A DNA stretch of 64,000 nucleotides. It comes from Mesorhabditis belari. Taxonomy: Eukaryota; Nematoda; Chromadorea; Rhabditida; Rhabditidae. Under the pieces are notes generated by a model, which was not told the origin of the DNA, searched no databases, and saw only the letters and a program-made list of their open reading frames with translations. A program made the translations under genes and the position numbers. Where the stretch lies: contig CAUEEP010000742.1 in the NCBI GenBank assembly GCA_958450365.1, positions 4,112,501 to 4,176,500 of the forward strand. Direction: 5' to 3'. Positions 47,501 to 59,577 of the stretch are shown piece by piece; the first letter of the stretch is position 1; each line of letters begins with the position of its first letter.

Positions 47501-50500
47501 TCGGTTGTCTAATAAGAAAAATAACCAAAATGTACAAGCCGAAGCCCATTGAGGAAAACATGAAAAGCATCTATCAAAAGGGCGACAATAGAAAGAGTTT
47601 AAAGGCGGTAAATCATGACGAGTTAAAGTGTTTAAACTTTGTGATAGTTAAAAATCGACTGTACAAGAGCACAAAAAGAAGATTTATGGCAAGATCAAGT
47701 CACGGAGTGCACGATCAAAATTTAAAAGATCCGGTGTATTTTAAAATGGCGGTCTCCGTTGTCAAATCATGATATTTCGGTAAGAGCAAAAGAAAAGGGG
47801 GGTGAGCAGTCCCAGTGATGACCTTGTAAGAGATGTGTTTTTGCTCTCATCTCCTTTCATCCTCTATCACCTCTCATCCTTCTTGTCGGTAGTTCTGCTC
47901 CTTGCATTTTTTGGCTAAAAGATATTCGAAAAGTTCCCCCTCCTTTTTCTCCATATCCCTTGTCTCTAATTTCGAATTCTTTGGAGAAAATTGATACAAT
48001 TTCCGTCCCGAGAAAAGTTAGGTGATCAAAGAAGTCAATCAACGATTTTTGGGAAAAGTTATCAATTAAGCTTTTTTCCAGAAAATTTATACGATCCAAG
48101 AAAGACGAAAGAACGTAGAACGTAGACTATCAAAAATGTCCCAATCTTTAGTTTTTGCAAATAATGTTCACTTTTCAGCATCACGAACAACTTGGCCTCG
48201 GTAGTTGCGGATCCACTTCGACCACGAGCCGAATTGCAAGCATTCTTCACGCGACATTGGGGTGAAACGTTTGTGCCGATTCAGGTAAAATCTTTTTAAT
48301 TTTTCCCTCAATCAATAAACTTTTTTAGGAAGTCCCAAAATGCCCACATTTGCAACCTGTAAATATCGCCAATCTCTCAAATTATATGAAATCTATTGGA
48401 CAGGTGAAATTTTTACCGTTGAACTTTACCAATCAATGTTTTTTTAGAAATATGCTCTGTATGTAGACGCACGAAGGAAGTTGAGCAAAGTGAACAAGCA
48501 GTATAGGAAAAATGACACCGATGATTTGCCAACGGTGAGTGTGGATTTTATTGGTTTGGTTTAAAAGTTTGATCCTAATATTTTAAAAGCTTTTTTCTAG
48601 ACTCTTTTATATTTTACGATGATAAAACGTCAAATTTCAGGTATTCCTGTCATCCGATTTCTCTCTGACCACTCCTGAGACGTTCTTGTCTGTTTTCACG
48701 GTTCCTGCACAGTCAACGGCCGATCCTCTTGCAATCACTGTGCGTACACCGAAACCCGACCACGAGATAAGAGACAAGACATGTCTCGAAAAGGTGAGCA
48801 CACCATACTATTTGCATTGATAGTTTATTTCCTGAGTGAGAGGGGTTTCCCTTTTGATAACACTTTTTACGGGTCAATCTTTCGATTTTTATTTTTACCT
48901 TAAATCTGGTGATTTTCTTGCAGGCATCTGGAGATTTTCGGCATTATGAACCGTTGCAAACTCGACTGGATGATCTACATGATGTGGTCGATTCGAGACT
49001 TGCTGAAAAACTTGTCTTAAAAGTGGGTTTTCAAAATATTTTCTAAACTTTTCCTTTTTAGAAAGATGCTTTTTGGCAAATCGTTAGCTCGTATGGTGGA
49101 TTGAACGAGGAATTGGCTGATGCTTTGGGACAAATAAAAGTTGTTAGGTAGGTTGTCTACCGGAGAAACCCTTTTATCATCCTCATTTAGAACAAATTTG
49201 AAACGTGTCTCAACGAGCATTTGCGAGCGAACTGATCACATCACAGCTTTGTACAAGAAACGACAACACAAGGAAAAACTGCTTGCCCGGCTACATGTAA
49301 GAGATTTTAGAAATACACTGAATTTTGCATTTTTTAAGGACATTGCCTGTGTTCGTGCCGCTCAATCAACGGTTCAATTGCTACTCAATCAGAACGAGTA
49401 CCCCCGCGCATTGGAATGCATCGAAATGGCCACACAAGTGCTGAAAAATGAATTGTCTGGAGTCACGGCTTTTCGGTAAATTTTAGATTGAATTTTAAGA
49501 GTTTTAAACTTTTCTTATAGCTAATTTTGTCGTCTTTAAATAAGTTTTAGACATCTTGAATCTCAACTTTCCGAATTGCGAAATATTATCAAACGGATGA
49601 TGTGGGATGAGTTCACATCGTATGTGCAAAAGGAATTTGGAGCGCGAATTGATGAACCAGTTGGAATTGTTCATGAGGTAGTTTTTCTTAGGTTACTTTC
49701 TATTGCATCTTCGATTTAGGGTGAGCTGTGCTCAATCATTGCTGGTCTGCTCCGATTAAAATGCTACGCTTTCACATCGGTTTTGAAAAGTAAGTTGCTA
49801 TTTTTAAAATTCAAAGTGTAGCTAAAACCTTAGACGAGGTCGAAGAGACAGTGAAGAACTTGTTGAGACAAACCGTCAAGCAACGAGTAGTGATCAGTGT
49901 GGAAGATCAAATCGACCCCTTGATGCAGTATGTTTCACTTTAGCTGTGATTACCTTTAAATTAAAAGTCAAAGCTCGTATTCTTTTCAGAAATCTTTCAA
50001 ATGCAGTCCGTTCGCTGAAGTTCCCCGATTGGTGTCTTGTGTTGGATGATGTGATTAATGCACTTTACTTATTTAATCAAAAGATTGAGGTTTTTAAAAA
50101 GGAATTCGCTTTCAGACCGAACTTTTAGTGCCTACAAGAAATGGTTGGTGATTTGTGTGAGCGTGTAGAGAGGGATAATGTTCCAGATGCAAACGATGAA
50201 GGATCGCCTGAAAGGTGTCTTGCTGGTTTTAGCTGCTTTTTATACACTTTTTATTTAGAAATACCCCAGTGAACAATATAGCGATGGCTTCAAGTTCTTC
50301 AGATGCTGACGATTTTGCTTCAATAAAGTGCGACTTTATGATTAACTTTAATCAACGTTTTTAGCGTCTCGTTGTTAACTTCGGCTAGTGCTCCAATGGT
50401 GGACGCGGTGTCGATGCTGAGCATTGAGGTACTTTTGATTTCATTGATCATTAAAGTTACATTTTTTATAGGTCCGATCAACTACTCAATTGAAACATGC

Positions 50501-52281
50501 GGTCTCGGCTCTTTCACAATACACGTGTCACTGCATACAGATGAGAATATGTCGCTTACTCAATGCTCGACATAAGGTAGAAAGGCTTATATGATCTGAA
50601 ACGATTCAACTTTAGGACGAGGCACAAAACGCTTTGGAAACGACGCCCACCGAGCTTTCGCACACACTCAATTGTATCAACGTTTTTCAACAAAAATGTT
50701 CTACTCGAGTTTGTTTTATTCTTGTTTCATCAACATAAAATTACAGGGCTGGTGTCGAGCTCCACAAGTTGTAGCCATAGCGGGCAAGCTTACTGCACAA
50801 CCGACTACGAACGGACCACTTCAAATTTGCATCCACAAAATTTCCACCGATTACATTGATCGATTCCATCGACAACGACGTCAAAGAATAAGGTTAGTTC
50901 TTTGTAAAGGATCATTTTTAATTTGGCACGGTATTTTAGTGACAATCTCGACTTGGAGCAATGGCGAGTCGGAGAGGTGACCCATCGAGATCAGCGACTA
51001 ATCAATCAAAGCTTTGACGAAGGAAAATTGGTGATCGTTGAGAAAGAAACTGATGACGAGAAAGGACAAGCGACACCTCAACAATTGACTGTCAAAGAAG
51101 AAAACTTCGAAGTTGTTCGGTGAGTTGAATTTCATTGATTTGCTGACACCTCTTTTCATTCATTATTCACTTTAGGTCAGCGCTCAACTTTGTTTATTTG
51201 CTGGCCGAGTATGCGGAATGTTTGCGGGCACTTCCATCATTTGCACCTGATATCATAATGAGGTTTGTTTATTATTATTTTTTGGCAAAAACTTTTCTTC
51301 AGGATTATTGAACTACTGAAGTTCTTCAATAGCCGCTCGTGCCAATTGATTCTCGGCGCCGGAGCATTGCAACTTGTTGGATTGAAAACGATATCCGTTA
51401 GGAATTTAGGTGAGTGCCTGGGAAAAAGGTCTGATATTTGCTGTGAAAAAAAGAGAAGCTTGAAGTTTCAAAATAGAATTCCCTCTTTTAGCTCTTTCTT
51501 CCCGCTCACTGCAGCTCATTATGAATTTGGTTCCATTGTTGAGGGACGAAGTGGATTCTCTTCTCACCGATGAACAGAAGCATCTACTACGTCATTTTTC
51601 ACAAGTTTGTTTTGAAACAAATTTATGTTTTACCCGTTAATTACTCTTAACAAAGTTCATACTTATTTTTTTCAGGTTTCGTCGGACTACAACGATCATG
51701 TGAACGAGATAACGGCCAAGCTCGTCTCTGTCATCGATCACAATATTGTCGGCAGTCTTGATGCGGTTAGGGATCGTTTTATTCTATTCAAATTTTGCGA
51801 AATTCTAGTGGAAACCAAAAGGCACCATTCCATCAGAGTCCTTTCAAGCGATTTGCCGGAATTTGGTCAAATTTCATAATGGGATGAACGGGATTATGCC
51901 TGATTCACAAATTGCGGTAAATTCTCGAGTTTTCTTTAAATTAAAACTCTATTTAGACTCTATTTACTCAAGTGCACGCTCACTTTCGGAATCATTTGAA
52001 GCTGAAGGTGGCACAATGTGGAGTCTCACCACATGATTCGCTTGCTTGGGGGTAACAAGCTTTTTAATCGATTTTTGTTACTAGATATGCCGATATAAAC
52101 GATTTTTAAAGACTAAAAATTCCTAAACACTAATTAGTTTTTTTAACTTCATCATTTTTAATTGTTCGACTTTTTTAGAGTTGTCTCGAACGATTACTCC
52201 TACTACATAGAGAGGGTTCACGCGATGCCCGCCTGTCGGAATATGCAATTCGAATCACTCAACGAGATCGTCTTCAACTAG
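41503..52281 (+). CDS. vps-54: VPS54, GARP tethering complex subunit
   Basis: Subunit of the Golgi-associated retrograde protein (GARP) complex, which tethers endosome-derived vesicles at the trans-Golgi. Thirty exons: 41503-41543, 41851-41970, 42559-42650, 42734-42791, 48179-48284, 48329-48403, 48448-48534, 48641-48793, 48924-49022, 49062-49147, 49191-49296, 49339-49475, 49551-49677, 49720-49789, 49834-49927, 49990-50089, 50129-50214, 50259-50327, 50365-50428, 50472-50576, 50616-50708, 50747-50892, 50940-51119, 51176-51262, 51303-51409, 51492-51604, 51676-51765, 51809-51916, 51957-52051, 52179-52281. They sum to 999 codons with every phase matching. Family marks: FNSRSCQLILGAGALQLVGL and the following LALSSRSLQLI (residues about 755-800), and HEGELCSIIAGLLRLKCYAF mid-protein. 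The N-terminal 70 residues carry two Cys/His zinc-finger-like motifs (CDVC...HHLRNTH and CRYGPNGVC...HLRRFH), which I do not recall in human VPS54. Intron 4 is 5.4 kb and houses a channel gene on the other strand. Confidence 0.95.
43499..45576 (-). CDS. DEG/ENaC family cation channel subunit
   Basis: Degenerin/epithelial sodium channel-type subunit, at least 540 aa. Exons: 45496-45576, 45272-45427, 45068-45232, 44813-45013, 44545-44769, 44346-44504, 44149-44304, 44011-44108, 43842-43969, 43643-43788, 43499-43603. All are GT-AG and in phase; a short last exon below 43.49 kb is unresolved. TM1 is near residues 56-76 (YALYFIIFFLACLTIRDLAE). The large extracellular part is Cys-rich (CRSYCRPDC near the end) with several N-x-S/T sites (NIT, NVT, NST). 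The pre-TM2 and TM2 segment reads FWKLVAAIGGGIGVWLGLSV and then LSLIQ, with the family's GxS selectivity element as GLS. Gln replaces the usual Glu after it. It is nested antisense in vps-54 intron 4. Which C. elegans del/acd/asic-type paralogue it matches is not determined. Confidence 0.9.
45577..48178. other. Rest of vps-54 intron 4 (upstream of the nested channel gene)
   Basis: About 2.6 kb of non-repetitive sequence between the DEG/ENaC start and vps-54 exon 5. It must hold the promoter of the nested gene. GC-richer patches occur at 46.0-46.3 and 47.0-47.3 kb. One unassigned small ORF is listed separately. Confidence 0.5.
47482..47772 (+). CDS. Unassigned 96-aa basic ORF
   Basis: An open frame from ATG to TGA, rich in Lys and Arg (MKRVGCLIRKITKMYKPKPI, later YKSTKRRFMARSS), with no repeats, TM or signal sequence. 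Same strand as vps-54, within its fourth intron. It could be a small single-exon gene, a retained pseudogene or chance. Confidence 0.2.
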   Translation: MLKMKRVGCLIRKITKMYKPKPIEENMKSIYQKGDNRKSLKAVNHDELKCLNFVIVKNRLYKSTKRRFMARSSHGVHDQNLKDPVYFKMAVSVVKS

Positions 52282-52681
52282 TAAAACGCTTGTTTTCCTA
52301 TTTCACTCAATTTCAGCTACCCTTTGCCTTACCCTTTTGCATATTTTATTTGGTTGTGCCTTATCTATTTGCTTTCAACATATTTGTGCACTTTTTATCA
52401 TTTTTCTCTTTTCCCCGTTTCAATTGGGCCAATAATTTATGAAATTGCGATGAACCGGGTGAATCCTTATATTTCCGCATAGTCACTTTTTTTATAGAAT
52501 TCTATTATTTTACCCTTTTCCTGCCTTTGGGAGACTGTATCTATCATCCTGTATATCTTGGTTGTGAGTACAAATGGTCTTGTGAGAGAATTGTGTGTCA
52601 CTGGTCACTTTTTGCCTTTCTCTTTCAATATTGTTTCTGTTATTTTTCTTTTCAGTTGCCACGGCTTAGATTCTCTTTTTC

Positions 52682-52687
52682 AATAAA
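52682..52687 (+). terminator. vps-54 polyadenylation signal AATAAA
   Basis: AATAAA is 400 bases after the vps-54 stop, in TTTTTCAATAAACTTTTAAC, a typical nematode 3' end context. It lies 288 bases before the next gene's start codon. Confidence 0.6.
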
Positions 52688-52975
52688 CTTTTAACACAAT
52701 TCGATGTTTTCCTCGTGTTTGTATGGTGTTTGAGACACTTTTTATATTTTCCACCTTTGCTTGTTTGGTAAATGTAGTTTTTCAAAATTTTGAGACTAAC
52801 GGATGCTTACCGTAATACTTGTAACAAAATACCGTTCTTTAGTAGGCAGATTATGGTCGTTTTATTATAGGTCTTACGGTATTTTACCACTTTTAGCGAT
52901 AACGTGTGATACCCGACTTCTTACATGATCTATTTTACTATAGTCTTTTTTCCAGGGTTCAACATCGCCTGATTA

Positions 52976-53948
52976 ATGGCTGGAACGGCGGCAACAGCCC
53001 CTGGGCAACTCTCCTTGTGGAAAAAGTATGGACCGGCAGAAAACACGGTTAGAGGAATCTCTATTGGAGGATTGACTGGTGCATTTAATATTTTGTTTTA
53101 AATATCATTGTCCACTTGTAGGTGCCATCGAGATCCTCATCACGTTTCCCACCGAATACGTGAAGACGCAATTGCAATTGGATGAAAGAAGTGCTCAGCC
53201 GAAGTATAAGGGACCGATCGATTGTGTGAAGCAGACGGTGAGGAGTCACGGATTTTTCGGCCTCTACCGTGGACTCTCCGTTCTCCTCTATGGATCGATT
53301 CCAAAGAGTGGCGCTCGTTTTGGAACATTCGAGTATCTGAAGGGAAAAGCTGCCGATGAGCGCGGATCTCTCACCCCCGTAATGCGACTTCTTTGCGGAC
53401 TTGGCGCGGGAGTGTCTGAAGCGATTCTGGCGGTGACCCCAATGGAGACGATCAAAGTGAAGCTCATTCATGATCAAACGTTGGAAAAACCACGGTACAG
53501 AGGATTCTTCCATGGAGTCACCACGATTATCAAGACTGATGGATTCAAGGGAATTTACCAAGGAGTGACCGCAACGATCATGAAACAGGGCTCAAATCAG
53601 GCGATTCGTTTCTTTGTGATGGAAACGCTGAAGGATTGGTATCGTGGCGGGGATAACACGAAACCGATCGCAAAACCGTTGGTCGGCTTAATGGGTGCTA
53701 TTGCTGGTGCTGCGTCGGTGTACGGAAATACGCCGATCGATGTGGTGAAAACGAGAATGCAGGGATTAGAGCGAAAGAAGTACAAGAACACGATGGATTG
53801 CGCGTTGCAAATCTGGAAGAAAGAGGGCTTCTTCGCTTTCTACAAGGGAACCGTGCCTCGTTTGTCTCGTGTCTGTCTTGATGTGGCCATTACATTTATG
53901 ATATACGACTCAATTATTGAAGCTCTCAACAAGTATTGGCGTAAATAA
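52976..53948 (+). CDS. SLC25A1: Mitochondrial tricarboxylate (citrate) carrier
   Basis: Inner-membrane SLC25 carrier that exchanges citrate for malate, supplying cytosolic acetyl-CoA. 309 aa from two exons, 52976-53078 and 53122-53948, split by a 43-base intron in phase. Three mitochondrial-carrier repeats each carry the PxExxK/R-type signature: PTEYVK (residue 44), PMETIK (about 145) and PIDVVK (about 240). [20 protein letters not shown] and [11 protein letters not shown] match the citrate carrier rather than other SLC25 members. The start was chosen because exon 1 matches the family N-terminus. A TTTTTCCAG acceptor at 52955 lies just upstream, in the right place for a trans-splice site. Same strand as vps-54, with a short gap. 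Confidence 0.95.
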
Positions 53949-54258
53949 TCGTAGATTTGTGTGCATTGTGTGAGTTAGCTTTCTTTTCTTTACTTTCTTC
54001 TTTTGCATGTGTGCTTAAAATCGTATTTATTCGTGTAGTTCGATTGCCTAACCAGTAGTATTCAATCTGATTTTTCTAGAATCTGAGTGTGTTTTCTTTG
54101 TGTCATTTCAGCATTCCCAGTCCAATTTCTCTTTACACCAATTATAATCACTTTGTACATTAGTGTCGATCTGTTTTTCTTCTGATTTCGCATGGTTAGT
54201 GAGCGTTTCTCTCTGTGTTTGTTTGATGAGTCTTATAGTTTGAATAGAGTTCTATAGA

Positions 54259-54264
54259 AATAAA
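54259..54264 (+). terminator. Citrate carrier polyadenylation signal AATAAA
   Basis: AATAAA in TCTATAGAAATAAATTATTC, 311 bases after the stop codon. The convergent minus-strand gene ends at 54307, so the two 3' ends nearly meet. Confidence 0.55.
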
Positions 54265-54306
54265 TTATTCTTAGAAAGCTTTATCTCAAAAAAAAGGAAG
54301 CACCTC

Positions 54307-55245
54307 TCAATTGTTTTGTGGAATGAAAAAGTTTTGTGCATAGGGATTCTCGGAGTTGATTGTCGCTTCGACGGGCATTGTTGGAAGTGATGATCGATCG
54401 GATCGGATAGTGCCCGTTGATTCGAGGATTTGTCGCTGAATGTTATGCCAGTCGATATGCGAAATACGCTCCTCGCAAACGGAATCCGGTTGACCGTAGT
54501 TTGCATAGCGGCCTGAATTTGCAATGAGTTAGAGATTGGTTGAGATGGATTGAGTCTTAAAATTTGCTGTCTTAGAGTCAGTTTTTGCACTCTTTAGGTT
54601 CTAGATGTAGTTGAGATGACTGAAAAAAGTTAACTTTCTGATGAAATGCGCTTTTCGATTGAAAACTCACAATAATCGTAGACTTGTCTGAGGCTGAGCA
54701 TCGCTTGATTCATGCAATACGTTTGGTGTTCTCTGGCGAGAAGACGACAAAATGATGGCTGAAAATGGCCCTAATATGCCCCTACTAAACGCCCATTCTC
54801 TTGCACACACATCCTATTCAGTGATTTTGAAACAAAATGAGAAGTGTGCTAGAGAGGAAGCGTTTTTAATTTGAACTCTATCAAACTGACCACTTCGGGA
54901 AAGAACTCGCTGCCCATGACTCGAAATTGACAACGAAATAAGCAGCAACAATAATCGTTGAAACATTTGTGCAACGATCTGGCTAAAAAATGGAACACAG
55001 GCATTTTATTTGCCTCCTTCTTTTGAGTCAACCGAGATTTGAGACACACCATTTTTGAAGGAAAGGAAAGAAATTGGAAATGGATGAAAAAAAAAGATGC
55101 GCAATGCAAGAGCTTTCTAGCTTTACGAATAAGTCATTCAGCTTGAAATCTATTTTTTTGGGTTTTGTTCGGAGACTTTTGAAACAGAAAACCTTTGTCG
55201 AGGGATAAAAATCGGAACTCAATCGCACAATCGGATGCCAGCAAT
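54307..55245 (-). CDS. Unrecognised small cysteine-rich protein
   Basis: Four exons join in phase: 55193-55245, 54891-54982, 54671-54758, 54307-54512. The 5' end is not found, so a signal peptide cannot be judged. The protein has Cys clusters (HKCFNDYCCCLFRCQF, then FCRLLAREHQTYC, then VYDYCRYANYGQPDSVC) and a polar tail ending NPYAQNFFIPQNN. The regular Cys spacing suggests disulphides and secretion. I do not recognise the family. It converges with the citrate carrier gene. Confidence 0.6.
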
Positions 55246-56285
55246 CTTTTAGAGCTGATACTCTAGCATTATTAGCGCTTAAAAACTGATGCTAACAGTC
55301 GATTTTGGTGGTAGCTTTAGGTGGATCTGGTCTAGCTTACTGGCCCTACTGCTGCTGCTCAAAAATCCATGCGGTTTCCTCAAAGAAAAGAAATGTTTGA
55401 GTTTTATTCAGACACACACATATTTATGTTTATGTTTAGATAAAAGAGAAAAAGATTAGGCGATTTGAAAAGTGAAAAAAAAAAAAATTTTTTTGAGGAA
55501 AAGAGATTTCTTCTTGCAAAAAGTCAAAGTCAAAGTCGATAAGTGGCTGCGGATTTAAAATCGAGACGAGGGAAATTTCCCCCTTCTCTTTTCCAAAGTC
55601 CGGGTCAACATTTCGGTTCTTTCAAAACGTTTTTACATGGGGATTTGTTGATAAAAAAAAAAAAAAACTCAGAGATATATACCAAAAATTTTGGCTAATT
55701 TGGCGATATCCGAGAAAAAATGCGAAAATAAGATAAAATTCGTGATTAATTTGATAAAAAGTAATCACTTGATGTTTACAAGTGAAAGTATAGATGAAAT
55801 TTTGTTGATAGCATTTGCTATTTGCGAGAAATTTTCCCAAAAAAAGTACAGAAAATGGATTAAAAGAATGTAGATGAGAAATTTTCGAATGTAAAACGTT
55901 TGGATTGTTGTTGGGATCTCGGCAATGGTTTCCTTTTCGTTTCATAGCTGTGACAGGGCACTGTCAGTCATTGGATCCTTCTGAAAATTGTAAACTATGA
56001 GTGGAGATTGCAAACGATTAGTGGCTCTCCTTTCCCTCTTTTAATAGGGAATTTATGAATGTAAAACTTTTAAATATTATTACAATAGCTTAACTTTTAA
56101 CTATGGATTTGAACTATAGATTCCCTGAAAATTTCGAATTTTAAATCAAGCTAATTTTAAATCTCGTGTAAATTTAGGGATTCATCTTTCTTTGCTGAAC
56201 TTGAAAGTCAGCCGATGCTCTTCCTCTCTTTCTCTTCCTCTCTTTCTCTTCCTCTGCCTTCTTTCTCTCTAGACAAAAACAAGCG
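55246..56285. other. Intergenic, AT-rich
   Basis: No gene model was found. Poly-A and poly-T runs occur near 55.48 and 55.66 kb. The missing 5' exon of the cysteine-rich gene may lie at 55.25-55.40 kb, but no in-frame candidate was found. Confidence 0.4.
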
Positions 56286-56332
56286 CCTGTAGCTCAGTTG
56301 GTCGAACGTCGAGGATTCGATTCCTTTCCATT
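56286..56332 (+). pseudogene. tRNA remnant lacking the anticodon arm
   Basis: GCCTGTAGCTCAGTTGGTCG is a good tRNA 5' end with A box. It is followed almost directly by a T-arm-like AGGATTCGATTCCTTT. The anticodon and variable arms are deleted. Confidence 0.55.
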
Positions 56333-56476
56333 TCACTTTGCCAAATTCTTTTGAAAAACGAAAAAGGTCAGGAGATGAGAGAAGGGGAAGGAAAGCAAAT
56401 GTTTCCCTCCTCCGTGAGTTTAATTTTGCTTCACAATTGAACTGTTCATTGCTTTTGTGTCTAAGCATCAATAATA

Positions 56477-59400
56477 TTAAACTACAAGGACACTCATTGA
56501 GATTTCCCCATTTCCCACCTTATCCCCATTCTCTTTCAATGTCGGCTTCTTCATCGAGCTCCTCAACGTCCTCGTCGATCGTCGTCTCATCGATTTTCTC
56601 GCGTAAATCGCGTTCCTCATGATGCCCGTCTAAAATTTCAAATTCTCATCGTAATCCATATTCTTTAGAAATTTCTCATGCAAATGACAGGATAGGAAGG
56701 ATTACCGATCCACCAACTTTGTTAGCCTCTAGACGAGCCTCCTCGGCGCATGCCTCAAAAAATTCTAAAAGTAGATATTAAAAACTTTCTTGAATTTCTT
56801 GAACACGAGAATCTAGAAGTAGAAGTACATGATAGCAAAAGAAACCTCTCAATTTGTGTACATCGGGCATGATATGTTCTTGTAGTTCGGTCATTTGAGC
56901 TCCGGTTAACTTCAACGCCATCTCCAAGTGTTCAAGGGCTTTCTCGGCTGCCTGAAGAACTGGGATTGAAGTCAGCTTTGGCTAGGCTTGACTGGTTCAT
57001 TTTTGAATTTGACTGGTTCAGTTTAGCTTATACTTTATTTCCTGTAAGCTAGGCAAAATCAGGAGTTAGGTCAGAACGAGCTTCGGAAATCCATTCAAAG
57101 CCTAGCCATTCAGCAAACGAGTGAGAAGAAGCGTTATGGTCAAATATGTGGTGAAGATTACAGCATTTACCGGTATCTTTTGTAGAACCAACCTGCAATT
57201 GTCTCTCGGCGCCAATCCTCGCCATCATTTGATCTTTCAACTCCGACTCAGTCATTTCCTTTTGATCAGAAACTTCCTAAAATCGGAGATTATTAAAATA
57301 TTAAACTCTCGTCTTATTTGGCTATTCAGGCATTACGCATTTCCCTTTACCTTCAAAGTGCATATCAATTCTTTCGTCTGCGATGTGTAGTATTGCCGTT
57401 CTTTTTCCAAATCAGCTGTCTTCTGCTCGTTTAGACGCAATCTGAACTTTTTATTAGATTAGGAATAATCGAAAGAACAGAGTCCGATCAAAAACTAATA
57501 ATTTAATTGATCTAAAAAGCTCTGACAGTTGTGAGCTGGCCTGGCTTCTTCTTTTCACTCACAATTGCTCAATTTTGTCCTTTTCATGCGTGATACACGA
57601 TGTCTTTGTCTCAATCTCCATCAATCGATTCTTCAGCTGGCACGTTGTTGTTGCCAAATTCTGATTCTCGAGCAAGAATTGCTCGCGTTCACTAGAATTT
57701 ATAATCACAAAAAAACTTAGAATCGATCTGATAAGTGAAAAGAACAGAGTCTGATCAAAATCTAATAATTTAATTGATCTAAAAAGCTCTGACAAGCTCT
57801 GACAGTTGTGAGCTGGTCTGGCTTCTGACTTGGCTTCTCTAGGCCTTAGTTGGAATCATTAGACACTAATAACATGTTTTACCACCTGAATCTCATCACT
57901 TGAGATAAAGCTGCAACTCAGAGCTCAACAAAATCCTGAGCTTACTTATTTCACTCAACATCTAGATTCAATTCAACAATCGACACCTTTCTCTATTCAC
58001 TCACCGCAAAATAGACGTCAATTGCTCTTGAATCTTCTCCTTTTCGATGTTCAATGACTAAAAATCGAATAAAATTTCCCATTTCCCATCTCCACTCACC
58101 TCCATACTCGCCACTAAATGCTCGGTTTTCGAGTTCAACGATAGCTTCTCGGATTCCAATGTCCTTTTTGTTTCGTTCGTGATCTTCAGCTCGCTAAAAG
58201 TCTTTTGATTTCCCTGATTCACCAGTTTTCCTCACTTTTTCACACTTTGCAAATCATCCTTGAGCTTTTTCGTGGTTCGAATCAATTTCTCGCGTTCCGC
58301 CTCAAGCTCCTCTTTCACTTTGGCCAACTCCTAGAGATTTGGTGATAAGATTTTAGCAAAGTTTTTCAATTCTTCAATAGCAATTGTCCATCTAAAGCAA
58401 TGAATACATCTAAAGCACTCACCATGACCCTATCATGTTCTTGTTGTCTTGCTTCAGCCTCTTCTCTAAGCCTTTCCTCATATCCCTTCTTTTCCTCATT
58501 TAGCAACATTCCTCTGCTCTCTAATTCGCGAATCATCGACTCGCCGACAATCGTGTTTTTGTAGGAGCTGAAATGAAGAAGTTTGAAAGGATAAAGAGAC
58601 GATTGGGTCACTAAATCAGTATCGAAAATCAATTTACATCTTTGTAGCCGATCTGAGCGCTTTCAACCATTGATCCTGGACTTTTTGCTCGTGCGCACAA
58701 AGCACGAGTGCTGACGGGAATTGTGGATGAGCGATGAGAAGACAATGGCGACGACCGGCCTGGAAATTATTGAATATAATGATTTTAACCGCTTTTTATT
58801 AGTAAATTTCATTAGTTTTCATTAGTTTCCCCATTTCCCGCTCACCTCTCCTCCGCTAACAATCGAGCAGCCAATCAATGGAATCACTCCCTAAAGTTTT
58901 TTCTTTTATTAATAGTTGAAATCACTCCAAACCTTTGGATGAAGATTGATCTTTTTCGTCTTCTCGAACTCTTTAAACAACCTCGCTGGATAATACATTA
59001 AGAAGCACTCTTTGAGCACGAAAAATCTAAAATCTTGACTTAAAATGATTTAGGTTTTAATGAAAATCCCAAAAATAATCTTTTACCTTTTATTCCACGT
59101 GGCTGACCGGTTCTTCTTTTTGTATTTTTTTTGTAGAATTCCGAAGCATTGCACACCAAGAAGCGGACCCAAACCAACCTGGAAAAACATTTTTTTTGTG
59201 TGACCTTTTTTGCGAAATCCAATTTCAGATTAGTTTAAAGCTTTGTTTATAAGAGATTTTATACAGTAATCTATATAAAATTGCTAAAAAATAAAAGCAA
59301 AGTAATTGCTTCATAAACTAGAAATTTTCAAAATTCACCTCATCATAGTTATCTTCCGGAGTCGAATCGTACGGGTTCGGGTCCTTCTCCTCTTTCGGCG

Positions 59401-59577
59401 ATAAGCTCATCTTTCGACTCAAATTCGAGAACTAAAGTAGGAAAAGATTTTGGAATTCCAAATTCCAAAAAAGATCAAATCTCAAACATTTACCTGAAAT
59501 GAAAGACTCCGAAGGATCCCTTTCCGATCCGAGTCTTTCCCGGTTTCCTTCTTTTTCTCGACTTTTGCCTCAACCAT
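56477..59577 (-). CDS. PLEKHD1: PLEKHD1-like PH-domain and coiled-coil protein
   Basis: Complete gene of 512 aa (human PLEKHD1 is similar in length). Sixteen exons: 59494-59577, 59339-59431, 59087-59178, 58933-59026, 58846-58890, 58638-58759, 58423-58567, 58236-58330, 58100-58193, 58005-58057, 57563-57691, 57351-57441, 57193-57276, 56846-56951, 56706-56764, 56477-56629. All phases match and the sum is divisible by three. PH domain at residues about 64-175, with FFVLKECFLMYYPARLFKEF and NLHPKGVIPLIGCSIV. A long coiled coil runs about 185-455 (NTIVGESMIRELESRGMLLN and on). Then comes the family C-terminal signature EFFEACAEEARLEANK, and a basic GIMRNAIYARKSMRRRST segment like the human IMKNSVYIHKAATRR. 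Molecular role is poorly known; PH plus coiled coil suggests a membrane-associated scaffold (inference). Confidence 0.92.
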
